Below are positions 35,990 to 45,594 of a DNA stretch of 64,000 nt, in pieces. The stretch's first letter is position 1. Each line of letters starts with the position of its first letter. The translations under genes were made by a program, and so were the position numbers. The notes under the pieces were generated by a model. It was given only the letters and a program-made list of their open reading frames with translations, searched no databases and was not told the origin of the DNA. Source of the stretch: Margaritifera margaritifera. Its lineage: Eukaryota > Mollusca > Bivalvia > Unionida > Margaritiferidae. The stretch lies in assembly GCA_029931535.1 (NCBI GenBank), contig JAQPZY010000912.1:186001-250000 (forward strand), read 5' to 3'.

Positions 35990-36670
35990 GGAACTTAACT
36001 GGTGCAGTGGTACCTGATAGGAACGCTACTAAGCTTAATGAAATACAAGAGCGTGCTTTGAGATTTGTATGTGATGATTCTACCAGCAGCTACCAAAAAC
36101 TATTACTTAAGGAAAACTACTTGCTGTGAAAATGCTTAGACTTAGATATATAGCTTTAGATTCTGAATGGGGTTGCTCATTATTTTTTAAAAATAAGCTA
36201 CTATATTTTATACACAACAAATCTAATTTTAGTTATCCAAATGTATTAGATATCCCAAGAATTTTAACTACGTTCGCATATAAATTTGCCTTTGACAAGA
36301 ATGGATTATAAACAACTCGAAGGCTTCTGATAGTTTTCCCTTTTAAGATACCCAGGCATTTCACATTTATGGTATTTTCAAGGATTAACTTACCTCGTAA
36401 CATGCTTTAATTCCAACATGTTCTTCATTTTAGATACATTGACATTAAATTTACTTTCAAATTCTCTTTTAAAGTGGCTTGCTTGCTTACATTTTATGTT
36501 CTGTGCTATGTCATTTGTCCCTTATTGTAACTAAGTATTATGTTAAGTTTCTAATTCTTGTAATCATGCCCATTTGATTTTGTTTCTTTTATGAAATGTC
36601 ATAAAGCTCATTAGAATGTATGTTTTACTGTTGCTTTAATCATGACGACTCTGAATGAGTCTTGTCTTGT
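35990..36670 (+). pseudogene. LINE remnant: RT C-terminal tail plus 3' untranslated region
   Basis: From about 36025 the frame reads L-N-E-I-Q-E-R-A-L-R-F-V, the motif after the RT domain in CR1/Jockey-type LINEs, then a stop at about 36127. A following frame (36126-36311) ends T-T-F-A-Y-K-F-A-F-D-K-N-G-L. The 3' tail from 36335 resembles the relics at 130-450 and 24980-25430. Part of the ORF end (36257-36338) recurs inverted at 40125-40205. Confidence 0.55.
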
Positions 36671-36859
36671 CTGACTTATATAAAGTTTTATTCTAAATGC
36701 ACACGTCGATGTGTACAATAGTTTAGAGTATGAAGGTGATAAACAAGACAAGTGTGGCAGCAACTGTGCGGTTAGAGAGTTTAGAGATTCAAGCCTGTTA
36801 TCATGATAAAGGATTATAGCGTATATTTGACTTCATCAAAAAGCCAAGTTCATCAGTAA

Positions 36860-37098
36860 CTTTATTACACTTGCAAAACATGTAGGAAATACGATCGGTG
36901 CTACTTCATTACACATGTAAAACATGTAGTAAATATCGTAGGTGATACTTAATCCCATGTGCTAAACACCTACTAAATATGGTCGATGATAATTTGTTTC
37001 ATTTGTCAAACTTGCAGTAAATACGGTCGGTGCTGCTTTATTACACTTGCAAAACACGTACTAAATACGGTTCCTGCTGCATTATTGCATTTGTAAAC
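36860..37098. repeat. Tandem repeat, unit about 44-46 bp, roughly 5.5 copies
   Basis: Diverged units of the form TTTATTACACTTGCAAAACA, then a GTAGTAAATACGG-like piece, then TCGGTGCTGC. The first and fifth units are the most alike. Confidence 0.75.
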
Positions 37099-37384
37099 TA
37101 TATAAATTCAAAGTGCCGGCAGTGGGAGCATACTTACCTCATGTTCTCCGGCTTTGGGTTTGACCACGTCTTAGTACACATAGTGCTATTTTTGTGCATA
37201 TCTTTGCAATGCCTTGTCAATGAGCTGTCCACTTTACTGAAGCAACCTTTAGAGGTACTTAGAGTGCAAAACGTTGTTCTTTCTTGTTATACCTTGTATG
37301 TGAAAATTATTTTTGAAACACTGAATGTTTCGAAATTTATTTTAAATTTCTCAAAAATCAGGCCTTTACCATATGACGCCTAGC

Positions 37385-40020
37385 TATCAGATATAAATTA
37401 ATAAAGCTTGGTTTAAGAGGAAATATTCTAGATATAATCAAATCAATGTACAGCAATGTAAAGTCAAGAGTTAAATATGACAATAAGTTAAGTGATGAAT
37501 TCACTTGTATTCTTGGTGTCCGGCAAGGTGAATGCTTATCACCATTTCTTTTTTCAATATTTGTTTGTAAATGATTTACAGGAAGAGTTTGCCATCCATG
37601 GTATTTGTTACGACTAGGGGTTGAATACGTAACAAAAGAAAGAAAGACTTAAACAAGCTTTCACAATTTCTAAAATACAAATTTAATTTCCCAAAATATA
37701 AAATATTTTAAACAAAGAAAGTGAAAGAATTTAAAATAACTTACAGTGTAGAAATAAATAATCCTGAATTGTTCTATAGAATTCACTAATCCGGAAACTG
37801 TCCAAAGGTATTCCGAATGAGGACACTAATGTGCTTATGTGTCAACAAGAATCACAGTTCTAAATCCAAATGTTATTAATTCCAGATAAATTCATTTGAA
37901 CGTAGAATATCCCAAAAGTTCTTGAAATTTTTCCGATAATTCCAACGGATTTAAATACTGTTCAGATCTTTAAATAATAGTTCATATTCCCAGAAGTACT
38001 ATTTTAAATAAAAATTCACAAGCTGACTATCACAAGCAATAAACAAATTCCTGTATGACTTTTACGAGCTGAAGTAATTGTAAAGAATCCCCCACACAGG
38101 GATTAAATCTAGTTTTATAGTATTCATACTGCGTAGAACAAATAAAAAAACCAATATGCGATCTAAAACAATTCAATCTACTGCGTTTCAAATAGACAAA
38201 CTCGAATTGTGATTATAATTCTTTTTTCAAATCAACACATTGTTTACTCTAAACTGAATCATGGGAACCAGGTCATGACTAATACCTTTACCACGCGCTT
38301 TGACTCACACTCTACCCACGTGATTTCCATGTTGTTAAGTTGACCGACATAATTATTGATTTCCTTGGACAGAAGCAATGACTTGTGTTGACATTCCGTA
38401 TACTTTACAAATAGCGTTGGCTACTGGAAAAAATATATTAATTATAATACAAAGGTCATAAACCAAATGAAACTTTTTTATAATTCTAAAGATGATACAT
38501 AATTCCGTAACAGTATTGAAGGTATATATATTGGCATGTTACATCTTTTTATTATTTTATACGTAGATGACAATACCATCTTTTCAGGTTCGTCCGAAGA
38601 TCTTCAGTCCGGGTTAAATTATTTGAAAGATTATTGTGCTAAGTGGAAACTTGTTGTTAACACCTCAAACACAACTTTTTATGATTTTTACCTAGAAATA
38701 TGAATTCACTTACTGTAATGAAAAACTGGAAATTGTAAATAAGATTACATATCTCGGACTTGTTATGACGTCTGGTGGTGCCTTAAATGAAACACAGACA
38801 TTGACAGGGCAAGCCAAAAAAGCGATATTTTTGCTTGAAAAATACCTTTTTACATTTACGTCCTTAAAAACAAGCCATGAATCTTTTTGATAGACTGATA
38901 AAACCTATCTTAAATTAGTGTTGCCAAGTTTGGGGATTTATTCCTGCTAAATGCATTGAAAGAGTCGTTTACATTTTTGTAAAAAGATATTAGGAGTAAA
39001 GAAGACAACACAAAGTTATTTTATTTATGGGGAGTTAGGGCGTACGACTGTGATAGTCAATAGATTTTATTACATTGTGAAGTATTGGTTTAAGATATTA
39101 GAGGCAAAGGAAGACAAATATATAAAATGTATATACCAAATGATGTTGAACGATTTAGAAGCTCTACCTAATAAAGTAAATTGGCCATATTTAGTTAAAG
39201 ATTTATTGTCAAGATTAGGATTCTATGAAGTTTGGGTTAATCAAGCTGTCGGAAACACTGACATATTTTTACTGTCATTTAAATTAAGACTATCAGATAA
39301 TTTTATTCAAAATTGGATGGATCGTCTTAAGGACAGTAGTCGAGCTTTATTTTATGTAAATATTGCAAATTTCGGATCAAAACTTTACCTTGACATGCAA
39401 TTGCTAAATTTAGAGTATCCTCTCACAGACTCGAAGTTGAAGCTGGTAGATGGGCGAGACCATATAAACCAACTCATGATAGACTTTGTTCTATTTGTAA
39501 CCTCACTGAAGATGAATATCATTTTGTCCTTGAATGCGTATTGTATAAAGATCTAAGAGCCAAATATATAGATAAATATTTCAGAAAAAGACCAAATAGG
39601 TTTAGATTTATAGAACTGATGAATATCCAGAATACTAGAATTTTGAATAATTTGGCCACTTACATTTATAAGGCTTTTAATCATAGAAATACCGTCGTAT
39701 ATGCATTGATCTTGTAAATATTGTGACTGACCATCATTTCAATATGAATTTGAATTAAATAACTTCTGATTTTATCTTCATATTATTACCTTTAATAATG
39801 TAGATATCTCTTTCTCCCTACGGAGAAATTTTTTTGTGAATTAATATGCTTATTTCATTTGCATTCATCTGCATCTCCATGCATATGTAATTTCGTTTCT
39901 TACTATGATTTCTTTGTATATTGTAGACTAAAGATGATGATACCTTGTTATGTATTGTACTATCTGCCATTCAATTCAATTCATTGAAAAAGATGTATCC
40001 TCACAGTCTGTTTGGGCTAT
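37385..40020 (+). pseudogene. Decayed LINE (RT domain to 3' end), split by solo LTR B
   Basis: Before the LTR the translation gives L-G-L-R-G-N-I-L-D-I-I-K-S-M-Y and G-V-R-Q-G-E-C-L-S-P-F-L-F-S, the LINE RT palm/fingers motif. After it comes Y-V-D-D (about 38565), the RT active site, then K-I-T-Y-L-G-L, then K-K-I-L-G-V-K-K-T-T and I-Y-G-E-L-G-R. An open stretch at 39050-39556 (168 codons) is the longest intact piece. A C-S-I-C ... H ... C motif near 39500-39540 resembles the C-terminal zinc motif. The coding frame ends at TAA, 39715. Several frameshifts and stops make it dead. It is 5'-truncated at about 37385. Confidence 0.7.
37606..38512 (-). mobile_element. Solo LTR B inserted in the LINE RT domain
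   Basis: The 907-bp element is a reverse-orientation relative of LTR A and of the LTR at 53396. Its ends are TGTTACGAC and CCGTAACA, flanked by GTATT on both sides (37601-37605 and 38513-38517). Removing it rejoins the LINE reading frame region, which shows that it inserted into the LINE. Confidence 0.82.
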
Positions 40021-40039
40021 TGGAATGAATACAGACTCT

Positions 40040-40400
40040 TCTTCTTCTATAATATAGTCCGCTTGTGGTGAGCTATATTTTTAGCACTCTATAGAAGCTT
40101 AATTCAACGATATGTTTTATCAAGAAAACTATCAGAAGCGCTCGAGTTGTTTATAATCCATTCTTGTCGAAGGCAAATTTATATGCGAACGTAGTAAAAA
40201 ATATCTACAATCCATTGCAGTTGTTCTTATGGAAAAATAGTTTAATGTGTAACATAATCTGTTGATATGCACGCATGTGAAAGTTCTTAAACACAGTTTG
40301 AGATGTGGCTCATGTATTGCACGGTTCTTTTGTCGTAGTTTTATATTCTGCGTGGGGTTTTTGAAATCAGTAGGGTTGTTTAACATGGATATCGTTGCTG
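40040..40400 (-). repeat. Inverted LINE tail fragment
   Basis: 40125-40205 is the reverse complement of about 36257-36338 with few differences, including the K-F-A-F-D-K-N-G-L coding piece. The fragment probably extends a little on each side. It is a 3'-end relic of the same LINE family as 35990-36670. Confidence 0.5.
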
Positions 40401-40507
40401 ATGGTGACTTTGATAGGCTGTAAGACGGATGATGTTGGTAGCCTCATACCTGTCAATGATTTATGCCAGGATTTCAGTAAGTATATTCATGTATTTGGAA
40501 ACAGTAG

Positions 40508-41258
40508 TGTTATGTATGATGTTTATATAATATTGTGAATATTGTAGGAAATTATAAATGTTTCTTCACTTTAATATTTGCTTAAATCGATATGTTTATT
40601 AGGAAAAACATGTATAACTAGTGTCCTTGAATTAGGTTGTTTTGATCAATATGTTTTCTCAATTTGAAGGTCAAGGTTGATTTTGTTTACAGTTAGAATT
40701 CCATTAAGATGACTCATATTCTAGAACATTCTGTCATGTGACCAATCTTTATATACACCATGTTTGGTGGACATTTTTTCAGTTTTGACATTACCATCAG
40801 TCTTGTAAAGAGCTATTGCAGTTGTGAAAATTCATTCCAAATTCTAAGAGAGGAATTATTTTAAATATTCATTGGATTATAACAGTGCTCATAAACTTTT
40901 GGATTTTGGATTTTTAATTGACAATTTTGGAATTTATGTGAACTTATTCAGAGATTTTGGAATACTTCATTTTGACTTCAGCACCTCAAGATTTCTAGTA
41001 CATCAGGACTTTGGAGACCATTAGCATATCTTAACATTCAAGGACACAGCCGTGAATTCGGAACATTCTATATTTAGGACTTGTGATTAGAACAATCATT
41101 CTTATTGGATTATTAGGATTTCAAAACACATTACTGTAAGTGACTTTTTGATTTTTCATTTTAATTATCTAGTAATAAATTGCTTGTTGATTTTTTACTT
41201 GATTTGTTGGTTTCACTTTCTTTCTGTTACATTTTTCTTAGACCATAGAGTCGTAACA
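40508..41258 (+). repeat. 5' LTR of the Gmr1-like element
   Basis: 751 bp, starts TGTTATGTATG and ends GAGTCGTAACA. It differs from the 3' LTR at only about nine or ten positions by eye. A TTTATATA stretch at about 40748 may serve as the promoter TATA box. Confidence 0.93.
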
Positions 41259-41263
41259 GAAAT

Positions 41264-41281
41264 TGGGGGCTCGTCCGGGAT
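41264..41281 (+). other. Primer binding site, tRNA-Pro type
   Basis: TGGGGGCTCGTCCGGGAT, starting 6 bp after the LTR. It equals the 18-nt proline-tRNA primer site well known from murine leukaemia virus, here complementary to the 3' end of a host tRNA-Pro. Confidence 0.9.
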
Positions 41282-41422
41282 CTGAATTTCTTTAAAGCAT
41301 ATTAGAGATATTAAATTTATCTTTGAAATTCATATTGATTTTGTCTCGGAGAATTTTTTTTGTCTTTGGCAAAGATTTTTAAATAGTGAAATTTTTTTGT
41401 GTGAAACCAACAAGCATTTACA

Positions 41423-41671
41423 ATGGCATCTAATGTTCAGAATTTCATTTCAAAACCTACCCAGGAGGGGTTAGAGTGCATGAGAAAGGATGAGTTGCTC
41501 GAGCTTGCCAGAAAATACAGTCTATCTGAGGCAAAAGTATCATTGACAAAACAGGAGATAAAGATTATTTTAATTCAGTATTTAGTAGGAAAGGGAATTT
41601 TTGAAAATAGTGCTTTAAGTTCGAAGAGAAAGCCTGTATCTGGTTCTGACAGGAAATTAAGGGAATTATAG
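41423..41671 (+). CDS. Gag N-terminal segment (interrupted by TAG)
   Basis: The 82-codon frame begins M-A-S-N-V-Q and contains a helical K-D-E-L-L-E-L-A-R-K motif typical of the N-terminal gag domain of related gypsy elements. It ends at an in-frame TAG (41669-41671). The same frame continues beyond this stop into the coiled-coil repeats, so the TAG is most likely a CAG-to-TAG nonsense change rather than a natural terminus. This is probably the real start of the gag-pol reading frame: there is no other good ATG between the primer binding site and this one. Confidence 0.75.
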   Translation: MASNVQNFISKPTQEGLECMRKDELLELARKYSLSEAKVSLTKQEIKIILIQYLVGKGIFENSALSSKRKPVSGSDRKLREL

Positions 41672-41695
41672 TTAAAGAACCAGATTGATTTAGAA

Positions 41696-41964
41696 TTGGC
41701 AAAGCTTCAGATTCAGAGAGAGAGAGAGAAGGAAGAGAGGCAGATCCAAATGCAGAAGGAAGAGAGGCAGATCCAAATGCAGAAAGAAGAGAGGCAGATC
41801 CAAATGCAGAAAGAAGAGAGGCAGATACAGATGGAGAGAGAAAAAGAAGAGAGGCAGTTGGAGAGAGAGAAAGAAGAGAGACAAATACAGATACAGATGG
41901 ACAGAGAGAAAGAAGAGAGGCAAATGCAGATGGAGAGAGAGAGAAAGAAGATAGACAAATACAA
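41696..41964 (+). CDS. Gag coiled-coil segment coded by a GA-rich 27-bp repeat; contains a frameshift
   Basis: Several units reading K-E-E-R-Q-I-Q-M-Q follow one another, giving a highly charged coiled coil. The first four or so units are nearly identical at DNA level. At 41931-41943 the run GGAGAGAGAGAG has one extra GA compared with neighbouring units. This two-base expansion moves the frame to that of the downstream ORF and disrupts gag. Slippage at the GA run is the obvious cause. Confidence 0.75.
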
Positions 41965-44900
41965 ATGCAGATGCAGATGCAAAGAGAAGAAAGGGAAATG
42001 CAATTTAAGTTAAGAGAATTAGAACTGGCAAACAGAGCACACTCCACTCCTTTAAATAAAAGTTCAGGTTTTGATGTTACTAGATATATTAGGTTAGTAC
42101 CCCCTTTTCAGGAAAAAGAAGTAGATAAATACTTTCTTCATTTCGAGAAAATAGCTGAAAACTTGAAATGGCCCAGAGAGCATTGGACTTTGTTATTACA
42201 AAGTGTACTTATTGGCAAAGCTCGTGAAGTCTACACTTCACTGTCAGTACAACAAAGCACTGATTATGATGTGGTTAAGGAGTACATCTTGAAAGCTTAT
42301 GAGTTGGTGCCAGAGGCATATCGACAAAGGTTTAGGAATTGTAGAAAAGAAACTGGACAAACTCATGTCGAATTTGCAAGGGATAAAGAACAACTATTTG
42401 ATAGGTGGTGCTCAGCCAAGAAAGTTGATCAAGCTTATGATAACCTCCGACAGCTCGTATTAATTGAAGAGTTCAAGAGGTGTATCCATAGTGATGTTAA
42501 AACCTATCTTGACGAGCAGAATGTGGAAACTTTGGAAAATGCTGCTCGTATGGCTGATGATTATTCCTTGACTCACAAAATTTCATTTGGTAATAAACCG
42601 TCCTCTCAGCAGTTTTCTGGTAAAAAACCATTTCAATCTCATTCGAGTACTTCCAAAGTTCACAACAGCACAACTGTTAGGAATCAAACATCTGATAAGA
42701 CTGATCAGAAATCTTTATCTCTTCCTACGTGCACTTATTGTAAAACGAAAGGGCACGTTATTTCTGATTGCTTCAAGTTGAAAAATAAGCAACAGAGTAA
42801 AGACAGAGCTTTTCCAAATGCTCTTATTTCTACGAGGTCAAGGTCACGGTCTTGTATTGAAAGCAATACATTTGTTGGGTCAAACAAACCCCAGTCTGAT
42901 TCTATTTTGGAGGCTTATGAACCATTCATGTCAGAAGGTTCTATATCACTTATTGGTGATTCTGCCAAACCTATCCCAATTAAAATATTAAGGGACACTG
43001 GAGCTTCTCAGAGTCTTTTATTATCAGGTACTTTACCTTTGTCTGAGGATTCTTCTTCAAGTGAAAGTGTTCTTGTTCAGGGAGTTGAGTGCGGCTTTGT
43101 AAATGTTCCTCTCCATTGTGTAAATTTGGCATCAGACTTAGTTTCTGGACCTGTGACTGTTGGGGCAGTGACTTCTTTACCCATAGAGGGTGTTCATTTA
43201 TTACTAGGCAATGACCTAGCTGGAGATAAGGTTGTGGTTAATCCACTTGTAACTGACAAGCCTTGTTTGGATCAGAAAGTTGATCCTGTCGAAACTGAAA
43301 TCCCTGATTTGTACCCTGCTTGTGCAGTTATTAGAGCTATGGCAAAAAGAGCTCTTGAGATTGATGTTGATCAGGATATTATTCCTTTAGCTGACACATG
43401 TATTGGTCAGTCTTTTCATGAGGTCACTTTTTCCTCAGGTATTGATCAATCAAATGGTATTGATCACAGTGATCCTCTTTTGGCAACTCATTCTCTTTGT
43501 CCTAATCAGGATGACAAACGACAATCCCTTGTCGTTGAACAGGAGCAAGATCCCGAGATATCTTGTTTGTTTCAGAGGGCTATTAGTGAAACTGAAGCCA
43601 CACAAGTTCCAGTGTGTTACTTTGTGAAAAATGGGGTCCTTATGAGGAAATGGAGACCACCTGATGTACCCGCTGGTGACGAGTGGTCAGTGAGCTATCA
43701 AATTGTTGTTCCTAAGTCATATCGACAGGAAATTCTTAATTTAGCCCATGAAACTATTTTGGCTGGTCATTTAGGAGTCCGTAAGACTTATCACAAGATC
43801 TTGAATCATTTTTATTGGCCGAAACTCAAAAGTGATGTTTCTAAATACTGCAGATCTTGTCACACTTGTCAAATGGTAGGAAAACCCAATCAGAAGATAC
43901 CTAAGGCTCATCTGCAACCTATTCCTGCATTTGATGAACCATTTAGTAGAATAATGGTAGACTGTGTTGGTCCTTTACCTAAAACCAAGTTAGGCAACCA
44001 GTACTTGTTGACCATCATGTGTACATCTACAAGATTTCCAGAGGCAATTCCTCTGAGAAATATAAAAACTAAAACTATTGTGAAAGCTTTGGTGAAGTTT
44101 TTTACACTTGTTGGCCTTCCCAAATCTGTCCAGTCAGATCAAGGGTCAAATTTTATGTCTGGAATTTTCCAACAAGTTATGCATGAATTAGGCATCCAAC
44201 AGTTTAAATCTTCTGCCTATCACCCTGAAAGTCAAGGTGCTTTGGAAAGATTTCATCAAACTTTGAAGAATATGATTCGATCATATTGCTTTGATACAGA
44301 AAAGGATTGGGATGAGGGTGTTCATTTGTTGTTGTTTGCTGTTAGGGAATCAGTTCAAGAGTCGTTGGGTTTTAGTCCCTTTGAACTAGTTTTTGGTCAT
44401 ACTGTCCGTGGACCATTGAAATTATTGAAAGAGAAACTTCTTTCAAATGAAGATTCAAAGATTAATCTTCTTGATTATGTCTCTGATTTCAAATACAAGT
44501 TGTCAAAGGCCTGTGAAGTAGCAAGAACTAATCTTCACAATACCCAGTCAAAAATGAAATCAAGGTATGACAGAAATTCACAGGAAAGGAGTTTTAAACC
44601 TGGTGACAAAGTTCTGGCTCTCTTTCCCATACCTCAAAATCCTCTTCAGGCTAAATTTTATGGTCCTTATACCGTTGAAAAGAAAGTAAATGACTTAAAT
44701 TATATCATTAACACTCCTGGGAGACGGAAACAGAAACAACTTTGTCATATAAATATGTTAAAGGAATATTTTGACAGAGATAGCCCAGCTAATTATTCTG
44801 TTAATTTAGTTGTACCTGTCCCACACAGTGAAGATATCAACGATGGAATACAATCAGACTATAGTGACTCTGGTATAACCAATCTTCGGAATTCAGAAAT

Positions 44901-45063
44901 ATTGAACAACCTAGACCATAAACTTTCACATCTACAACAACAGGAAAGAAATGAACTAAAACAGCTATTAAATGAATATGAGCACTTGTTTCCTGATGTT
45001 CCAACACGAACAAATACAATTTATCATGACGTTGACATTGTAGATTCTGCGCCTGTGAAATAG
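41965..45063 (+). CDS. Gag-protease-integrase polyprotein segment
   Basis: The frame has 1032 codons; the ATG at 41965 is only the first Met after the gag frameshift. Domains by residue: capsid about 35-200, with a SCAN-like part at 119-200 (Y-R-Q-R-F-R to A-D-D-Y); CCHC knuckle 256-269; aspartic protease D-T-G-A at 344-347; integrase zinc motif H595, H602, C632, C635; integrase core D666, D725, E761 (D,D35E); GPY motif at 900-902. It ends at TAG 45061-45063. The related element at 52.05 kb has a sense codon (CAA) there, so the TAG is a nonsense mutation. Integrase lies upstream of RT. The product would process itself, package RNA and integrate cDNA. Confidence 0.9.
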   Translation: MQMQMQREEREMQFKLRELELANRAHSTPLNKSSGFDVTRYIRLVPPFQEKEVDKYFLHFEKIAENLKWPREHWTLLLQSVLIGKAREVYTSLSVQQSTDYDVVKEYILKAYELVPEAYRQRFRNCRKETGQTHVEFARDKEQLFDRWCSAKKVDQAYDNLRQLVLIEEFKRCIHSDVKTYLDEQNVETLENAARMADDYSLTHKISFGNKPSSQQFSGKKPFQSHSSTSKVHNSTTVRNQTSDKTDQKSLSLPTCTYCKTKGHVISDCFKLKNKQQSKDRAFPNALISTRSRSRSCIESNTFVGSNKPQSDSILEAYEPFMSEGSISLIGDSAKPIPIKILRDTGASQSLLLSGTLPLSEDSSSSESVLVQGVECGFVNVPLHCVNLASDLVSGPVTVGAVTSLPIEGVHLLLGNDLAGDKVVVNPLVTDKPCLDQKVDPVETEIPDLYPACAVIRAMAKRALEIDVDQDIIPLADTCIGQSFHEVTFSSGIDQSNGIDHSDPLLATHSLCPNQDDKRQSLVVEQEQDPEISCLFQRAISETEATQVPVCYFVKNGVLMRKWRPPDVPAGDEWSVSYQIVVPKSYRQEILNLAHETILAGHLGVRKTYHKILNHFYWPKLKSDVSKYCRSCHTCQMVGKPNQKIPKAHLQPIPAFDEPFSRIMVDCVGPLPKTKLGNQYLLTIMCTSTRFPEAIPLRNIKTKTIVKALVKFFTLVGLPKSVQSDQGSNFMSGIFQQVMHELGIQQFKSSAYHPESQGALERFHQTLKNMIRSYCFDTEKDWDEGVHLLLFAVRESVQESLGFSPFELVFGHTVRGPLKLLKEKLLSNEDSKINLLDYVSDFKYKLSKACEVARTNLHNTQSKMKSRYDRNSQERSFKPGDKVLALFPIPQNPLQAKFYGPYTVEKKVNDLNYIINTPGRRKQKQLCHINMLKEYFDRDSPANYSVNLVVPVPHSEDINDGIQSDYSDSGITNLRNSEILNNLDHKLSHLQQQERNELKQLLNEYEHLFPDVPTRTNTIYHDVDIVDSAPVK

Positions 45064-45594
45064 CATCCTTATAGGATGTATCCTCTCCAACAGAACTATC
45101 TGAAGAAAGAAATTCAGTATTTACTGGAGAATGATTTCATAGAACCAAGTAAAAGTAACTGGAGTTCACCATGTATTCTTGTTCCCAAGCCAGATAATAC
45201 ATTCCGTATGTGTACTGACTATAGAAAAGTCAACAGTGTCACCAAAACTGATTCATTTCCAATCCCAAGAATGGACGATTGCATTGATAAAATTGGAAAT
45301 GCGGAATATGTCACCAAGTTTGACCTTTTAAAAGGATTCTGGCAAATTCCACTGACGGAAAGGGCAAAAGAAATTTCAACATTTGTAACTCCAGATGGAT
45401 TTTATCAATATAAAGTCATGCCGTTTGGAATGAAAAATTCGCCAGCAACGTTTCAACGTCTGATGAACATGATAACATTTGGTCTTGATAATTGTGACGC
45501 TTATATCGATGACGTCATTATCTACAACAACACCTGGGAAGATCATTTGGAAACCATTCGAAAATTCTTTGATCGACTCAGCGATGCGATCTGA
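45064..45594 (+). CDS. Reverse transcriptase segment of the Gmr1-like element
   Basis: It continues the previous frame after the TAG; the first Met is at 45076. RT motifs in order: S-N-W-S-S-P-C-I-L-V-P-K, R-M-C-T-D-Y-R-K-V-N, K-F-D-L-L-K-G-F-W-Q-I-P-L, P-F-G-M-K-N-S-P-A-T-F-Q-R and the catalytic Y-I-D-D at 45502-45513. The frame ends at TGA (45592) because one base is missing at 45589-45590; the related element has GCA-AAT-CTG where this one has GCG-AT-CTG. Catalytic residues are intact. Confidence 0.88.
   Translation, partial: HPYRMYPLQQNYLKKEIQYLLENDFIEPSKSNWSSPCILVPKPDNTFRMCTDYRKVNSVTKTDSFPIPRMDDCIDKIGNAEYVTKFDLLKGFWQIPLTERAKEISTFVTPDGFYQYKVMPFGMKNSPATFQRLMNMITFGLDNCDAYIDDVIIYNNTWEDHLETIRKFFDRLSDAI

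Noticed and set aside
37030..37383. 117-codon open frame before the LINE
   Set aside because: It starts inside the 45-bp tandem repeat and has no recognisable domain; low-complexity hydrophobic composition.
41565..42047. Long minus-strand frames rich in Leu, Ser and Phe opposite gag
   Set aside because: Antisense shadow of the GA-rich gag repeat.
45061..45063. Natural stop or readthrough signal between integrase and RT
   Set aside because: The related element has a sense codon at the same place, and no known readthrough context follows the TAG; a nonsense mutation is simpler.
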